DNA of 64,000 nucleotides, taken from the NCBI RefSeq assembly GCF_022808815.1, contig NZ_JAKZLC010000001.1:372001-436000 (forward strand), in the 5' to 3' direction. Below are positions 55,302 through 64,000 of this stretch, piece after piece. A program made the translations under genes and the position numbers. This DNA is from Geothrix paludis (GTDB lineage Bacteria; Acidobacteriota; Holophagae; Holophagales; Holophagaceae). Under the pieces are notes generated by a model. That model was not told where the DNA came from, did not search any database, and saw nothing but the letters and a program-made list of their open reading frames with translations. Positions within the stretch are counted from its first letter, which is position 1. Each line of letters starts with the position of its first letter.

Positions 55302-57044
55302 ATGAAACTGGTCGCCCTCGCCTTCGCCCTCTTTTCTCTGGTTCCTCTGGCAGGCCAGGGGCCCGCCACCCTCCCGGTCACGGAGATCCGGGCGGGCATG
55401 AAGGGGTATGGCCGGACGGTGTTCCAGGGCGGCAAAATCGAGCGCTTCGACTTCGAAGTGCTGGGGGTGCAACGGAACGCGGCCCCAGGCAAAAGCCGCA
55501 TCATGGTCAGGGCCTCCGGGGGGCCCCTGGCGGATACGGGAATCCTGGCCGGCATGAGCGGCAGCCCCTGCTTCATCGATGGGAAGCTCATCGGGGCGCT
55601 GAGCACAGGCCTTCTCTTCGAGAAGGAGGCCATTGGCGGCATCACCCCCATCGCCGAGATGCTGGACCAGCTCCGGGACATCCCGGAAACCCCGCCCAGC
55701 CGCACCCCCCTGATCCTGCCCAAGCTGGAGCCGCCCAAGGTCCTCAAGGCGGCCCTCTCGGGGCAGATGCTGGATTTCCGGACGCTCATGGGCGAGCCGG
55801 ACCCCCAGGCCATGCCGATGTCCATCGTCGGCAGCGCGCTTGGACCTGAAGCCCGTCGTCTCTGGGCCGGATTTCCGGTCGCCTTCGCCGCCGCGCCGGT
55901 CCTATCCGGGGGCGCGCGGGAGGAGGCCAGTCCTCTCGAACCCGGCGGCATGGCGGCCGTCACCCTCATGCAGGGAGACCTGGATCTTGCCGCCGCGGGC
56001 ACCATCACCTACGTCTCGGGCAAGCGGGTGCTGCTGTTCGGGCACCAGCTGTTCAACCTCGGATCCGTGGACCTGCCCCTCTGGTCCGCCACGGTGGCGA
56101 GCACCGTGGCCAGCTACCAGAGCTCCTTCAAGATGGCCATGCCCGTGGCGCCCATCGGCGCCTTGCGGCTGGATCGCAGCTCCGGCGTCGCGGGGCTGCT
56201 GGGGGCCGAAGCGCGCATGGTCCCCCTGCGGATCGGCCTGAACCTGGGGGGGAAGCGCACCCTGAATTTCCGGTTCGAGTTGATGGACCACCCCGTGGCC
56301 ACTCCGGCCCTGGTGGCCACGGCCGTGGCCCAGACCCTGGACGCCCACACCCGTGGCCTCGGGCTCCAGAGCCTGTCCATGCAGGGCAACATCAAGCTGG
56401 CCGGGCATCCGGCCATCCTGATCGAGAACGTTATCGCGGACCTGAACCCCTCGCGCATCTCCCAGTACGTCGGCGCCATGCTCCAGGCCATCACGCTCAA
56501 TCCCTTCGAGAAGCCCGTGTTCGAAGGCATCTCCCTCACCATCAAGGCGGAGGAGCGGCTGGATCTCTCGGCCATCGCGGGCGTCCGCCTCCTCAAGGCC
56601 CGGGCCAAGCGGGGGGAGATCCTTCCGGTGCTGGTCACCCTCCAGAACATCCAGGGCGTGCGCGAGACCGCCACCTTCAACATCCAGGTGCCCTCCTCAG
56701 CGGCCAAGGGCAAGGCGACCCTCATGGTGGGCGATGGGTTCAGCCTCATGGCGGCCGATCCGGATGAGCGCATGATCGAGGTGGCCAACCTGGGGGATGT
56801 GGTCCGACTCCTGAACGGGGCCCTCCGGAACAACCACGCCTACGCGCTGCTGGTGCAGAGCCAGCCCGGCGCCGGGCTTCGCGGCAGCCGCATCGAAGGC
56901 ATCCCGCCCACGGTGGCGACCCTGGTCAGCGGGGACGGGGCCAGCAGCGACAACAAGCTCCAGCGGCGGATCGTGGGCCGGGCCGTCCTGCCGCTCGACC
57001 GCGAGGTGCGGGGGCTGAGCCAGCTGGACGTGGAAATCGAGTGA
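55302..57044 (+). CDS. SpoIVB peptidase S55-like exported protein
   Basis: This encodes 580 residues. A signal peptide (LVALAFALFSLVPLAGQG) is followed by a domain of about 130 residues with the S55 pattern: IRAGMKGYGRTVFQGGKIERF, EVLGVQRN, GILAGMSGSPCFIDGKLIGALS and IGGITPIAEML. The Ser in GMSGSP would be the nucleophile; a clear catalytic His could not be assigned, so activity is uncertain. The remaining 400 residues contain no family I can name. In B. subtilis SpoIVB is a signalling protease, but this organism has no sporulation genes here. It is co-translated with the propeller protein that follows (TGATG). Confidence 0.75.
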   Translation: MKLVALAFALFSLVPLAGQGPATLPVTEIRAGMKGYGRTVFQGGKIERFDFEVLGVQRNAAPGKSRIMVRASGGPLADTGILAGMSGSPCFIDGKLIGALSTGLLFEKEAIGGITPIAEMLDQLRDIPETPPSRTPLILPKLEPPKVLKAALSGQMLDFRTLMGEPDPQAMPMSIVGSALGPEARRLWAGFPVAFAAAPVLSGGAREEASPLEPGGMAAVTLMQGDLDLAAAGTITYVSGKRVLLFGHQLFNLGSVDLPLWSATVASTVASYQSSFKMAMPVAPIGALRLDRSSGVAGLLGAEARMVPLRIGLNLGGKRTLNFRFELMDHPVATPALVATAVAQTLDAHTRGLGLQSLSMQGNIKLAGHPAILIENVIADLNPSRISQYVGAMLQAITLNPFEKPVFEGISLTIKAEERLDLSAIAGVRLLKARAKRGEILPVLVTLQNIQGVRETATFNIQVPSSAAKGKATLMVGDGFSLMAADPDERMIEVANLGDVVRLLNGALRNNHAYALLVQSQPGAGLRGSRIEGIPPTVATLVSGDGASSDNKLQRRIVGRAVLPLDREVRGLSQLDVEIE

Positions 57045-59176
57045 TGGACATGAATCGAAAGGGCTCTATGCGCTGGATGACGTTTCTTCTCTCCGCGGTC
57101 GTGGGCGTGGCGGCCCTGGCGGATCAGCCCGTGGCCACCTTCTCCGGGTTCAACGACTGGCTAGGGTCCGAGACCCACGGTGTCCGCATCGGGGCTGACG
57201 GCCGGCTGCGCCTGGCGCCGAACTTGCGTCGTGTGGGCCAGCTGCCAGAAGGCGTGATCTGGGCGGCCGTTCCGGATGGCTCCGGGGGCGCCTACCTGTC
57301 CGCCGGCACGGACGGCAAGATCTTCCACTACACCGGTGGCCAGGTGAAACCCCTGGGCCAGGTGAAGGGGGGCATCGTGTTTGCTCTGGCGCGCCTGGGC
57401 CAGGATCTGATCGTGGCGCCCACGGGAGAGGGGAAGCTCTTCCGCGTGTCCCCTGCCGGCGACGTGAAGCCTTTCGCGGACATCGAAGCCCGCATCGTTT
57501 GGGCCCTGGCGGTGGATGGGGATGCGGTCATCGCCGCCGGTGGTTCGGAGAAGGGCGCCGTGCTGGTCCAGGCCCGGAGCGGATCGAGCCGCCGCCTGGC
57601 GGAGCTGGCAGACGAGACGGCGTTCACGGCCCTGACGCCGGACGGGCAGGGGGGCTGGTACCTCGGCAGCCATGGCCGGGGCCTGGTGCTCCGCTACAGC
57701 CGCCAAGGCGATCGTCTCGAGACGCTGATGGATACGCCCTTTGAAGAGGTGCGCGCCCTGGCCGTGGCCGATGGGCTGCTCTATGTCGGCGCGGACAACG
57801 GGCTCACGCCGAAGTTCAGCACCGGCCAGCTGGAACGGCGCGAAGGCTATCTCCAGGCGGATACCGCAGCGGCCACTCGGTCGGCTGTCATCCGCCTGGA
57901 CCGCGATCGGGTGCCCGAGACCCTGTGGCAGAGCGCCCAGAGCCAGGTCTACGCCCTGACCCCGTGGAAGGGCCAGCTGCTGGTGGGCACGGGCAACCGT
58001 TCTCGCCTTTTCTCGCTGCCCCTCGGCAAGGCCCACGATACGGATCCCTTCGCCGTGGTGCAGGAGCTGGGCACGGCGCAGGCCACGGCCTTCCTGCCCT
58101 CCGGCGGGGATCTACTCGTGGTGGGCTCGAATCCTGCCGAGCTGCACCTGCTGTCCGAAGCCCAGGCCACCGAGGGCACCGTCGAATCCCGGATCCTCAA
58201 GGGTGCGCCCCTGGCGGACTGGGGCCGGGCCTACCTTGACGCCGACACGCCATCGGGCACCAACGTGGAATTCCAGTTCCGCACGGGGAGCACGGAGACG
58301 CCGGATGCCACCTGGAGCCCCTGGACGCCCCCCCTGCGCAGCGGCGAGCGTCCGGCCCTGCCGTCCTCGCGGTTCGCCCAGTTCCGCCTGCGCCTCAGCA
58401 GCACCCGGGGCGGCGCCACGCCCGTGGTGGAGACCGTGACCGTCCACTGGGCCCATCGCAACCTGGCCCCGATCTGGGAGGGCGTGGATACCATGCCGCC
58501 GGGCCTGGTCATCACGCGCACGGCGCCCCCGGATGACATCGGCATCGAACGGGTGCCCCTGGAGACGCAGAAGCTCATCCCGGCCATGGGCTACATGGGC
58601 GCCGAGAAGCGCAGCTTCCGCCGGGGCGCCCAGAGCTTCGTGTTCCGCGTGAACGACCCCAACGCCGACACCCTCCAGTTCGCCATCCGGCTCGTGCCCG
58701 AGCGGGGCGCGCCGATCCTCCTGGAAAAGGCCTGGAAAGAGAAATTCTTCAGCTTCGACACCCTGCCCGTGCCCGATGGCCGGTACCGCCTCGAAGTGAC
58801 CGCTTCGGACGCCCCCACGGCGGCCTTCAACGTCGCCCTCACCAGCCTCTGGCGGACCGCCCCCTTCATCATCGACCACACGCCGCCCACCATCTCCGAG
58901 CTGAGCGCCACGCCCGAGGGCGAGGGCGTCCGGATCCGCTTCGTGGCCCGGGATGAGACCTCCACCCTGAAGGAGGCCGCCGTCAGCGCCGATGGGGAGC
59001 ACTGGCTCCAGATCGTGCCGGAGGATCGGGTCTTCGATCAGAAGGACGAGCGTTTCGATGTGGTCGTGCCCCGCGATGCCGTCCGCGGCGACCGCGTCCT
59101 CGTGAAGGTCGGGGACCAGAACAACAATGAGCAGGCAGCCGCGGTCACGCTTGGCGCGGTGGGCGCCAAGCGTTAG
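57044..59176 (+). CDS. Secreted beta-propeller protein paired with the S55-like protein
   Basis: About 710 residues from the ATG at 57044, which shares one base with the preceding stop; an internal ATG at 57068 is possible. A signal peptide (MTFLLSAVVGVAALA) precedes about 350 residues of repeating four-strand blades with GxL/IxR/Y and Gly-rich turns (GGAYLSAGTDGKIFHY, GGWYLGSHGRGLVLRY, LLYVGADNG). Two or three Ig/fibronectin-like domains follow, including FIIDHTPPTISELSATPEG near the end. No catalytic motif is visible. The tight coupling suggests it binds to, or is processed by, the S55-like partner. A terminator follows immediately. Confidence 0.72.
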   Translation: MDMNRKGSMRWMTFLLSAVVGVAALADQPVATFSGFNDWLGSETHGVRIGADGRLRLAPNLRRVGQLPEGVIWAAVPDGSGGAYLSAGTDGKIFHYTGGQVKPLGQVKGGIVFALARLGQDLIVAPTGEGKLFRVSPAGDVKPFADIEARIVWALAVDGDAVIAAGGSEKGAVLVQARSGSSRRLAELADETAFTALTPDGQGGWYLGSHGRGLVLRYSRQGDRLETLMDTPFEEVRALAVADGLLYVGADNGLTPKFSTGQLERREGYLQADTAAATRSAVIRLDRDRVPETLWQSAQSQVYALTPWKGQLLVGTGNRSRLFSLPLGKAHDTDPFAVVQELGTAQATAFLPSGGDLLVVGSNPAELHLLSEAQATEGTVESRILKGAPLADWGRAYLDADTPSGTNVEFQFRTGSTETPDATWSPWTPPLRSGERPALPSSRFAQFRLRLSSTRGGATPVVETVTVHWAHRNLAPIWEGVDTMPPGLVITRTAPPDDIGIERVPLETQKLIPAMGYMGAEKRSFRRGAQSFVFRVNDPNADTLQFAIRLVPERGAPILLEKAWKEKFFSFDTLPVPDGRYRLEVTASDAPTAAFNVALTSLWRTAPFIIDHTPPTISELSATPEGEGVRIRFVARDETSTLKEAAVSADGEHWLQIVPEDRVFDQKDERFDVVVPRDAVRGDRVLVKVGDQNNNEQAAAVTLGAVGAKR

Positions 59177-59186
59177 CCATTCCCTC

Positions 59187-59224
59187 CGCAGAAAAGCGGG
59201 GCCATTCGGCCCCGTTTTTCTGCG
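59187..59224. terminator. Bidirectional terminator after the propeller and crotonase genes
   Basis: 17-bp arms (59187-59203 and 59208-59224) with one mismatch enclose ATTC. The right arm contains five T residues and the left four A residues, giving partial T tracts on both strands. Confidence 0.88.
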
Positions 59225-59236
59225 GAAGTAAAAAGA

Positions 59237-60013
<777 letters not shown>

Positions 60014-60047
60014 TGGGAGGCTCCTGGTTTGGGATCGGTGTCGAACA

Positions 60048-60057
60048 TTGTACGCTG
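60048..60057. promoter_or_regulatory. Bidirectional promoter core (ANNNTANNNT)
   Basis: ATTGTACGCT reads as TACAAT on the minus strand (60053-60048) for the crotonase gene and as TACGCT on the plus strand (60052-60057) for nadC, sharing the central TA. This is the same architecture as at 45625-45634. Confidence 0.45.
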
Positions 60058-60072
60058 GGGCCGGAGTGACCG

Positions 60073-60921
60073 ATGTTCCATCCCCCGCACCCCGAGACCT
60101 ACCGCGACCAGCTGCGCGCCTTCCTGCGGGAGGACTGGGGCACCCAGGACTGGACCACGGCCTCGGTGCCGGACCGCCCCATGACAGCCAAGGTGGTGGC
60201 GAAGGAAGACCTGGTACTGGCGGGGCTGCCCGTGGCCGTGGAGGTCCTCCGGATCACCTGCCCGAACCTCAATGCGGACCTGGCCCGGCACGACGGGCAG
60301 CGCGTCTCCGCGCAGACGGAAGTGATGCGCCTGCGGGGTTCCAGCCATGGCATCCTGCTGGCCGAGCGGGTCGTGCTGAACCTCCTCCAGCGGCTCTCGG
60401 GGACGGCCACCCTCACCCGGAAGTTCGTGGACGCGGTGGAAGGCACCGGCGCGCGCATCCTCGACACCCGCAAGACCACGCCCGGCCTCAAGCTGCTGGA
60501 GAAGTACGCCGTGCGCTGCGGCGGCGCCGTGAACCACCGGCTGACCCTGGGCGATGGCGTGCTGCTCAAGGAGAACCACCTGGCCGCGGCCGGGGGGGTG
60601 CGGGCCGCGGTGGAAGCCGCCCGCCGGGTGGCGCCCAACCTCGTGAAGATCGAGGTGGAGGTGGAGACCCTGGGCCAGCTCAAGGCCTGCCTGGACCTTC
60701 CGGACGTGGACGGCGTGCTGCTGGACCACATGTCCCTGGACCAGATGCGCGAAGCGGTGGCCCTGCGGGACCGCAGCGGCCGGCGCCTCTTCCTGGAGGC
60801 CAGCGGCAACATCACCCTGGAGCGGGCCCGGGCCGTGGCTGAGACCGGCGTGGACTTCCTCAGCGTCGGCGCCCTCACCCACAGCGCCCCGGCCGTGGAC
60901 CTCAGCCTCCGGATGGACTGA
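60073..60921 (+). CDS. nadC: Nicotinate-nucleotide pyrophosphorylase (carboxylating)
   Basis: This encodes 282 residues. Features of quinolinate phosphoribosyltransferase are clear: [10 protein letters not shown] near the start, [45 protein letters not shown] with its substrate-binding Arg and Lys, [16 protein letters not shown], and the C-terminal [29 protein letters not shown]. It makes nicotinate mononucleotide from quinolinate and PRPP in de novo NAD synthesis. nadA and nadB are not in this window. CGGAG lies 6 bases before the ATG, and a strong terminator follows. Confidence 0.96.
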   Translation: MFHPPHPETYRDQLRAFLREDWGTQDWTTASVPDRPMTAKVVAKEDLVLAGLPVAVEVLRITCPNLNADLARHDGQRVSAQTEVMRLRGSSHGILLAERVVLNLLQRLSGTATLTRKFVDAVEGTGARILDTRKTTPGLKLLEKYAVRCGGAVNHRLTLGDGVLLKENHLAAAGGVRAAVEAARRVAPNLVKIEVEVETLGQLKACLDLPDVDGVLLDHMSLDQMREAVALRDRSGRRLFLEASGNITLERARAVAETGVDFLSVGALTHSAPAVDLSLRMD

Positions 60922-60958
60922 CCCATGTTTCGACTCCGCCACTTGGCGGCGGTGTCAT

Positions 60959-60994
60959 CTGCAAAACGGGCCCCGGATGGGGCCCGTTTTGCAG
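60959..60994. terminator. Bidirectional hairpin terminator
   Basis: Perfect 16-bp arms at 60959-60974 and 60979-60994 enclose GGAT, between nadC (+) and the TolC-type gene (-). AAAA/TTTT blocks lie inside the stem rather than after it. Confidence 0.9.
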
Positions 60995-61007
60995 CCGGGA
61001 ACGGACC

Positions 61008-62528
61008 TTATTTGACTTCCAGCTTCCTGGCTTCCAGCAGGTGCCCCAGGGCCTTCTCCAGGGCGGTCACGGCCTTGGCGTAGGTGATCTGGGCCTGCAG
61101 CTCGTTGCCCTTGGCGGTGTTCAGGTCGTTGAGCTTGGAGAGCACGAGGAAGTTGGTGCTCATGCCGTTCTCGAACTTCTTCTGCTCGGCCTCGAGATCC
61201 TTTTCGCGGAAGATGCGCGTCTTCTCGGCGGCGACCACGCCCTTGCCGGAGGCGTCCAGGTTGCGGAAGGCTTGGCGCACTTCAAGCGTGATGCCCAGCT
61301 CCAGGTCGCGGAGGGTCAGCTCGCTCTGGCGCCGGTTGGCGCGGGCCTGGGCCTGGTTGCCCCGGGCCGCCCGGTTCTGGATGGGCATGGAGAACTGGAG
61401 GCCCACCGTGTAGCCGGGGTAGGTGCCCTTCGTGAGGTCCTTGTTGACCGCGGCAAGGCCTTCGGACGGGATCTGGGAGGCCGCGTTGCCGGTGTAGGTG
61501 GCGAAGGCGTCCAACTGGGGCAGGATGCGGTTGTTGGCCGCGGTCTCGAGGGCCTGCTTGGATTCCAGGTCGAGACGGGCCGTCCGGAGTTCGATGCGGT
61601 TGGCCAGGGCCTGCTTCTCGGCCGTGGCCTCATTCAGCTCCAGGGGCTTGATGCTGGGGGCATCGGCCGGTTCCAGGTTCAGGGGGCGCTCGGAGGAGGG
61701 ATAGAGCGCGCGGATCAAGGCGTCCTTGGCATTCAGGAGCTGGGCTTCGGCCGAAATGATGTCCTGCTGGGCCTGGGCGACCGAGGCTTCGGAGGAGGTC
61801 ACCTCGATGGGGGCCAGGGTGCCCACCTGCACGCGGATCTGGTTTTCGTTGAGCTGCTTCTGGGCCAGGGCCAGGGCCTGCTGCTTGTTCTCCAGGTTGC
61901 GCTGGGCGAAGACCACATCCCAGTAGAGGGACTCGGTGCTGGCCACCAGGCCGATGATGGAGAGCTGGAAATTGAGGTCCGCGGCCTGGGCGCTCTTGCG
62001 CGCCACGATCAGGCGGCTCTCGGTGGCCGCGCGCCCGAAGTTGCGGAGCAGGCTCTGGGAGTAGGTGGCCGAGAAGCTGCCGTCGTAGGGATTGGTCGTG
62101 GTGCCCGTGTAGAGGCTGCCGGTGTGGAAGCTGTACAGGGGCGCGTAGCTGAGACTCAGGTTGCCGCCCCAGCCGAAGGCCTTGGTGGAACCCACGGTCA
62201 GGCTCCGGTTGAACGCCGTGCCCTCCAGGGTTCCGAAGGTGCCGTCGCCGTTGGGATAGCGGAAGCCGTCCTGCGTCTTGCTCACGCTCAGGCCGCTGGT
62301 GAGGTTCCAGTCGAAGGCGCCCTCCTCGATGGTGAGGCCGGCCCGCGTGAAGTCGCGCGTCTCGACGGCGATCTGCACCTGCAGGTTGTTCTTCAGGGAG
62401 GTCTCGATGGCCTGCTGGAGCGTCAGCTTGGCGGCGGCGGAGGGTGCGGTGGCATCGGCCTTGGGAGCCTCCTGGGCCACCAGGGAGAAGGCCACCAGCA
62501 GGGCCGGAAGGAACAGGGGACGCGTCAT
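61008..62528 (-). CDS. TolC-family outer-membrane efflux protein
   Basis: This encodes 506 residues from the ATG at 62528 with AAGGAG about 6 bases upstream. A signal peptide (FLPALLVAFSLVAQEA) precedes two OEP repeats made of long Gln/Ala/Glu-rich helices. The patterns LTLQQAIETSLKNNLQVQIA and LRDLELGITLEVRQAFRNLDAS mark the TolC/OprM fold. It forms an outer-membrane tunnel for tripartite export. It is not beside the MacAB-like genes at 1127-5661, but could serve them or other pumps. No neighbouring pump gene indicates its partner. Confidence 0.9.
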   Translation of the reverse strand: MTRPLFLPALLVAFSLVAQEAPKADATAPSAAAKLTLQQAIETSLKNNLQVQIAVETRDFTRAGLTIEEGAFDWNLTSGLSVSKTQDGFRYPNGDGTFGTLEGTAFNRSLTVGSTKAFGWGGNLSLSYAPLYSFHTGSLYTGTTTNPYDGSFSATYSQSLLRNFGRAATESRLIVARKSAQAADLNFQLSIIGLVASTESLYWDVVFAQRNLENKQQALALAQKQLNENQIRVQVGTLAPIEVTSSEASVAQAQQDIISAEAQLLNAKDALIRALYPSSERPLNLEPADAPSIKPLELNEATAEKQALANRIELRTARLDLESKQALETAANNRILPQLDAFATYTGNAASQIPSEGLAAVNKDLTKGTYPGYTVGLQFSMPIQNRAARGNQAQARANRRQSELTLRDLELGITLEVRQAFRNLDASGKGVVAAEKTRIFREKDLEAEQKKFENGMSTNFLVLSKLNDLNTAKGNELQAQITYAKAVTALEKALGHLLEARKLEVK

Positions 62529-62677
62529 CACCACTCCTTGGAGATCGAAAAGAGCCACCGTGGGATCAGGCTGCCTACGAACGGCACCCGCCAGAGGGTT
62601 AGACCCTTCCTGGACTTGAAAGGATGACTCCCTCGCAACGTGAGGGCAAGTCCTATTTCATCGGGTGTTGAATATTT

Positions 62678-63817
62678 CTACTTCAAGAGTTCCCGGGCGA
62701 TGACCATGCGCTGGATCTCGCTGGTGCCTTCGTAGATGGTGGTCACGCGGACATCCCGGTAGAGCCGCTCGACGGTGTATTCCCGGGAGTACCCGTAGCC
62801 GCCATGGATCTGGACGGCCCGGTCGCAGATCCAGACCGCGCTTTCCGTGGTGAAGAGCTTGGCCGTGGCGGCCTCCACGGTGCAGGGCTTGCCGGCCCCC
62901 TTGAGGGCGGCGGCCCGGTAGACCAGCAGGCGGGCGGCCTGGAGGCGCGCTTCCATCTCGGCCAGGTAGGTCTGGATCATCTGGTGCTCGCCGATGGGCT
63001 TCCCGAAGGACATGCGCGCCCTGGCGTAGGCCACGCTCTCGTCCATGGCCCGCTGGGCGATGCCCAGGGCCTGGGCCGCGATGCCCACGCGCCCGCCGTC
63101 GAGGCCGCCGAAGGCCACCTTCAGTCCATCGCCGGGCTTGCCCAGCATGGCGTCCTCGGGCACGAAGGCGTCCTCCAGGGCCACCATCACGGTCTTGCTG
63201 GAGCGGAGGCCCATCTTGGCCTCGGGCCGGCCCATGACCACGCCCGGCTGATCCGCGTCGAGGATGAAGGCACTGATGCCCTTCTTGCCCTTGTCCGGGT
63301 CGGTGCGCGCCATGGTGACGAAGTAGCGGCCCACGCCGCCGTTGGTGATCCAGGCCTTCGCGCCGTTCAGCTTCCAGCCGCCGTCCACCCGGGTGGCTCG
63401 GGTCTTGAGGGCCGCGGCGTCGGAACCCGCGTCGGGCTCCGTGAGCATGAAGCCGCCGATCATCTCGCCGTTCGCCATGGGCTTGAGGTACTTCTGCTTC
63501 TGGGCCTCGGTGCCGAAGGCCAGGATCGGCCCGCAGGCCACGGAGTTGTTCACGCTCATGGTCACGGCCACGGAGGCGTCGGCGTAGGCCACCTGCTCCA
63601 GGGCCAGGATGTAGCTGAGGAAGTCCACGCCGGCACCGCCGTAGGCTTCCGGCACGACCATGCCCATGAAGCCCATCTCCCCGAGCTGCTTCACGATGTC
63701 ACTGGGGAACTCGCCGCTGGCATCCCGGGCCGAAGCTCCGGGTTCGATCTCGGACATCGCGAAGTCCCGCGCGGCGTCGCGGATGGCGGTCTGGTCCTCG
63801 GTGAACTGGGGGAACAT
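62678..63817 (-). CDS. Acyl-CoA dehydrogenase (short/medium-chain type)
   Basis: This encodes 379 residues from the ATG at 63817, normal length. Features are MGMVVPEAYGGAGVDFLSY, MLTEPDAGSDAAALKTRA, KAWITNGGVGRYFVTMART, LGIAQRAMDESVAYARARMSFGKPIGEHQM and IHGGYGYSREYTVERLYRDVR, where the catalytic base and FAD contacts lie. It removes two hydrogens from an acyl-CoA and passes electrons to ETF. The motif around YEGTSEIQRMVIAREL fits butyryl-CoA dehydrogenase-like enzymes. No etfAB is adjacent. Chain length is not resolved. A longer TTG-started frame was rejected. Confidence 0.92.
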   Translation of the reverse strand: MFPQFTEDQTAIRDAARDFAMSEIEPGASARDASGEFPSDIVKQLGEMGFMGMVVPEAYGGAGVDFLSYILALEQVAYADASVAVTMSVNNSVACGPILAFGTEAQKQKYLKPMANGEMIGGFMLTEPDAGSDAAALKTRATRVDGGWKLNGAKAWITNGGVGRYFVTMARTDPDKGKKGISAFILDADQPGVVMGRPEAKMGLRSSKTVMVALEDAFVPEDAMLGKPGDGLKVAFGGLDGGRVGIAAQALGIAQRAMDESVAYARARMSFGKPIGEHQMIQTYLAEMEARLQAARLLVYRAAALKGAGKPCTVEAATAKLFTTESAVWICDRAVQIHGGYGYSREYTVERLYRDVRVTTIYEGTSEIQRMVIARELLK

Positions 63818-63954
63818 GGGCGGCTCCGGTTGGACATCCCAGGTTAGCAAGGCGGGAACGGGCGACCTTGGCGCCGCCCTCTGCTGGCCCCGGAATCACA
63901 GACCGCCGATGCCCGGGCTCGGGGAACCTCCAGCTTTCCGGGAGGGGGATGCGT

Positions 63955-64000
63955 TCAGCAGCCGAGGGCTTTCCTCAGCAGCCCCAGCGCAGCCTTGGAG
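63955..64000 (-). CDS. Possible C-terminal end of a gene entering from the right (partial)
   Basis: On the minus strand a 14-codon tail (SKAALGLLRKALGC) ends at a TGA at 63957-63955. The amphipathic, basic composition would fit a real protein end, but it is too short to prove. The 137 bases between it and the acyl-CoA dehydrogenase start contain no gene I can support. Confidence 0.25.
   Translation of the reverse strand, partial: SKAALGLLRKALGC

Noticed and set aside
63699-63899. Short minus-strand frame at the right end
   Set aside because: Arg/Pro-rich shadow overlapping the start of the acyl-CoA dehydrogenase gene.

Overview
The window is GC-rich, densely coded bacterial chromosome, probably from an Acidobacteriota of the Holophagae (Geothrix/Holophaga-like) type. 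This is an inference from the gene set: a TonB-dependent receptor with an N-terminal carboxypeptidase-regulatory-like domain, a SpoIVB/S55-like secreted protein, a bactofilin next to an M23 peptidase, a large membrane pyrophosphatase and a three-gene succinate dehydrogenase/fumarate reductase. No rRNA, tRNA, CRISPR array or phage module was seen.

Layout. 1-5661: the end of an unidentified gene, a DUF6526-like membrane protein, an ArfB-type peptidyl-tRNA hydrolase and a MacAB-like export operon (ATPase, two permeases, periplasmic adaptor). 5977-12592: a secreted protein of Gly-spaced heptads, acetate kinase, an orphan TPP-dependent E1 alpha subunit, a GNAT-cca pair, ispF and an FHA-GAF histidine kinase. 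12703-16222: ruvB, bactofilin, M23 peptidase and a UbiA-type prenyltransferase. 16287-28850: an ion-transport block with a kdp operon (small membrane ORF, kdpF, A, B, C, D, E), a divergent KimA-like K+ importer, a ClC protein with CBS domains and a MarR regulator. 28948-33410: 6-phosphogluconate dehydrogenase and sdhCAB. 33796-41892: membrane pyrophosphatase, oligopeptidase B, a VOC protein, prfC and a serine hydrolase. 41975-48726: class I aldolase, DUF3187-like protein, 3-hydroxybutyryl-CoA dehydrogenase, HAD hydrolase, DoxX-like protein, PolB-like exonuclease, aqpZ and a YmdB-like phosphodiesterase. 48880-52062: a visibly foreign segment with an AT-rich secreted-protein gene, a decayed IS481-type transposase and a 45-bp scrap of a receptor gene. 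52140-63817: the intact TonB-dependent receptor, an S55-like/beta-propeller pair, crotonase, nadC, a TolC-type protein and an acyl-CoA dehydrogenase.

How the genes work together. The clearest system is potassium homeostasis. The kdp genes are tied together by repeated 4-base ATGA overlaps, include a 30-residue KdpF and are preceded by a coupled, unnamed 64-residue membrane protein. They are transcribed away from kimA. The divergent spacer holds two matching elements (CTAAC, 6 bases, TTAAC; an 11-bp repeat pitch), one oriented toward each unit, which fits a shared OmpR-family regulator such as KdpE.

Other points worth following are three different palindromic intergenic repeats built from 7-9-base subunits, compact divergent promoters with overlapping -10-like elements, a sigma-54-like site before the heptad-repeat gene, and the chimeric IS481/receptor debris. 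Most predicted terminators are long perfect hairpins with 3-6-base loops and little or no T tract.
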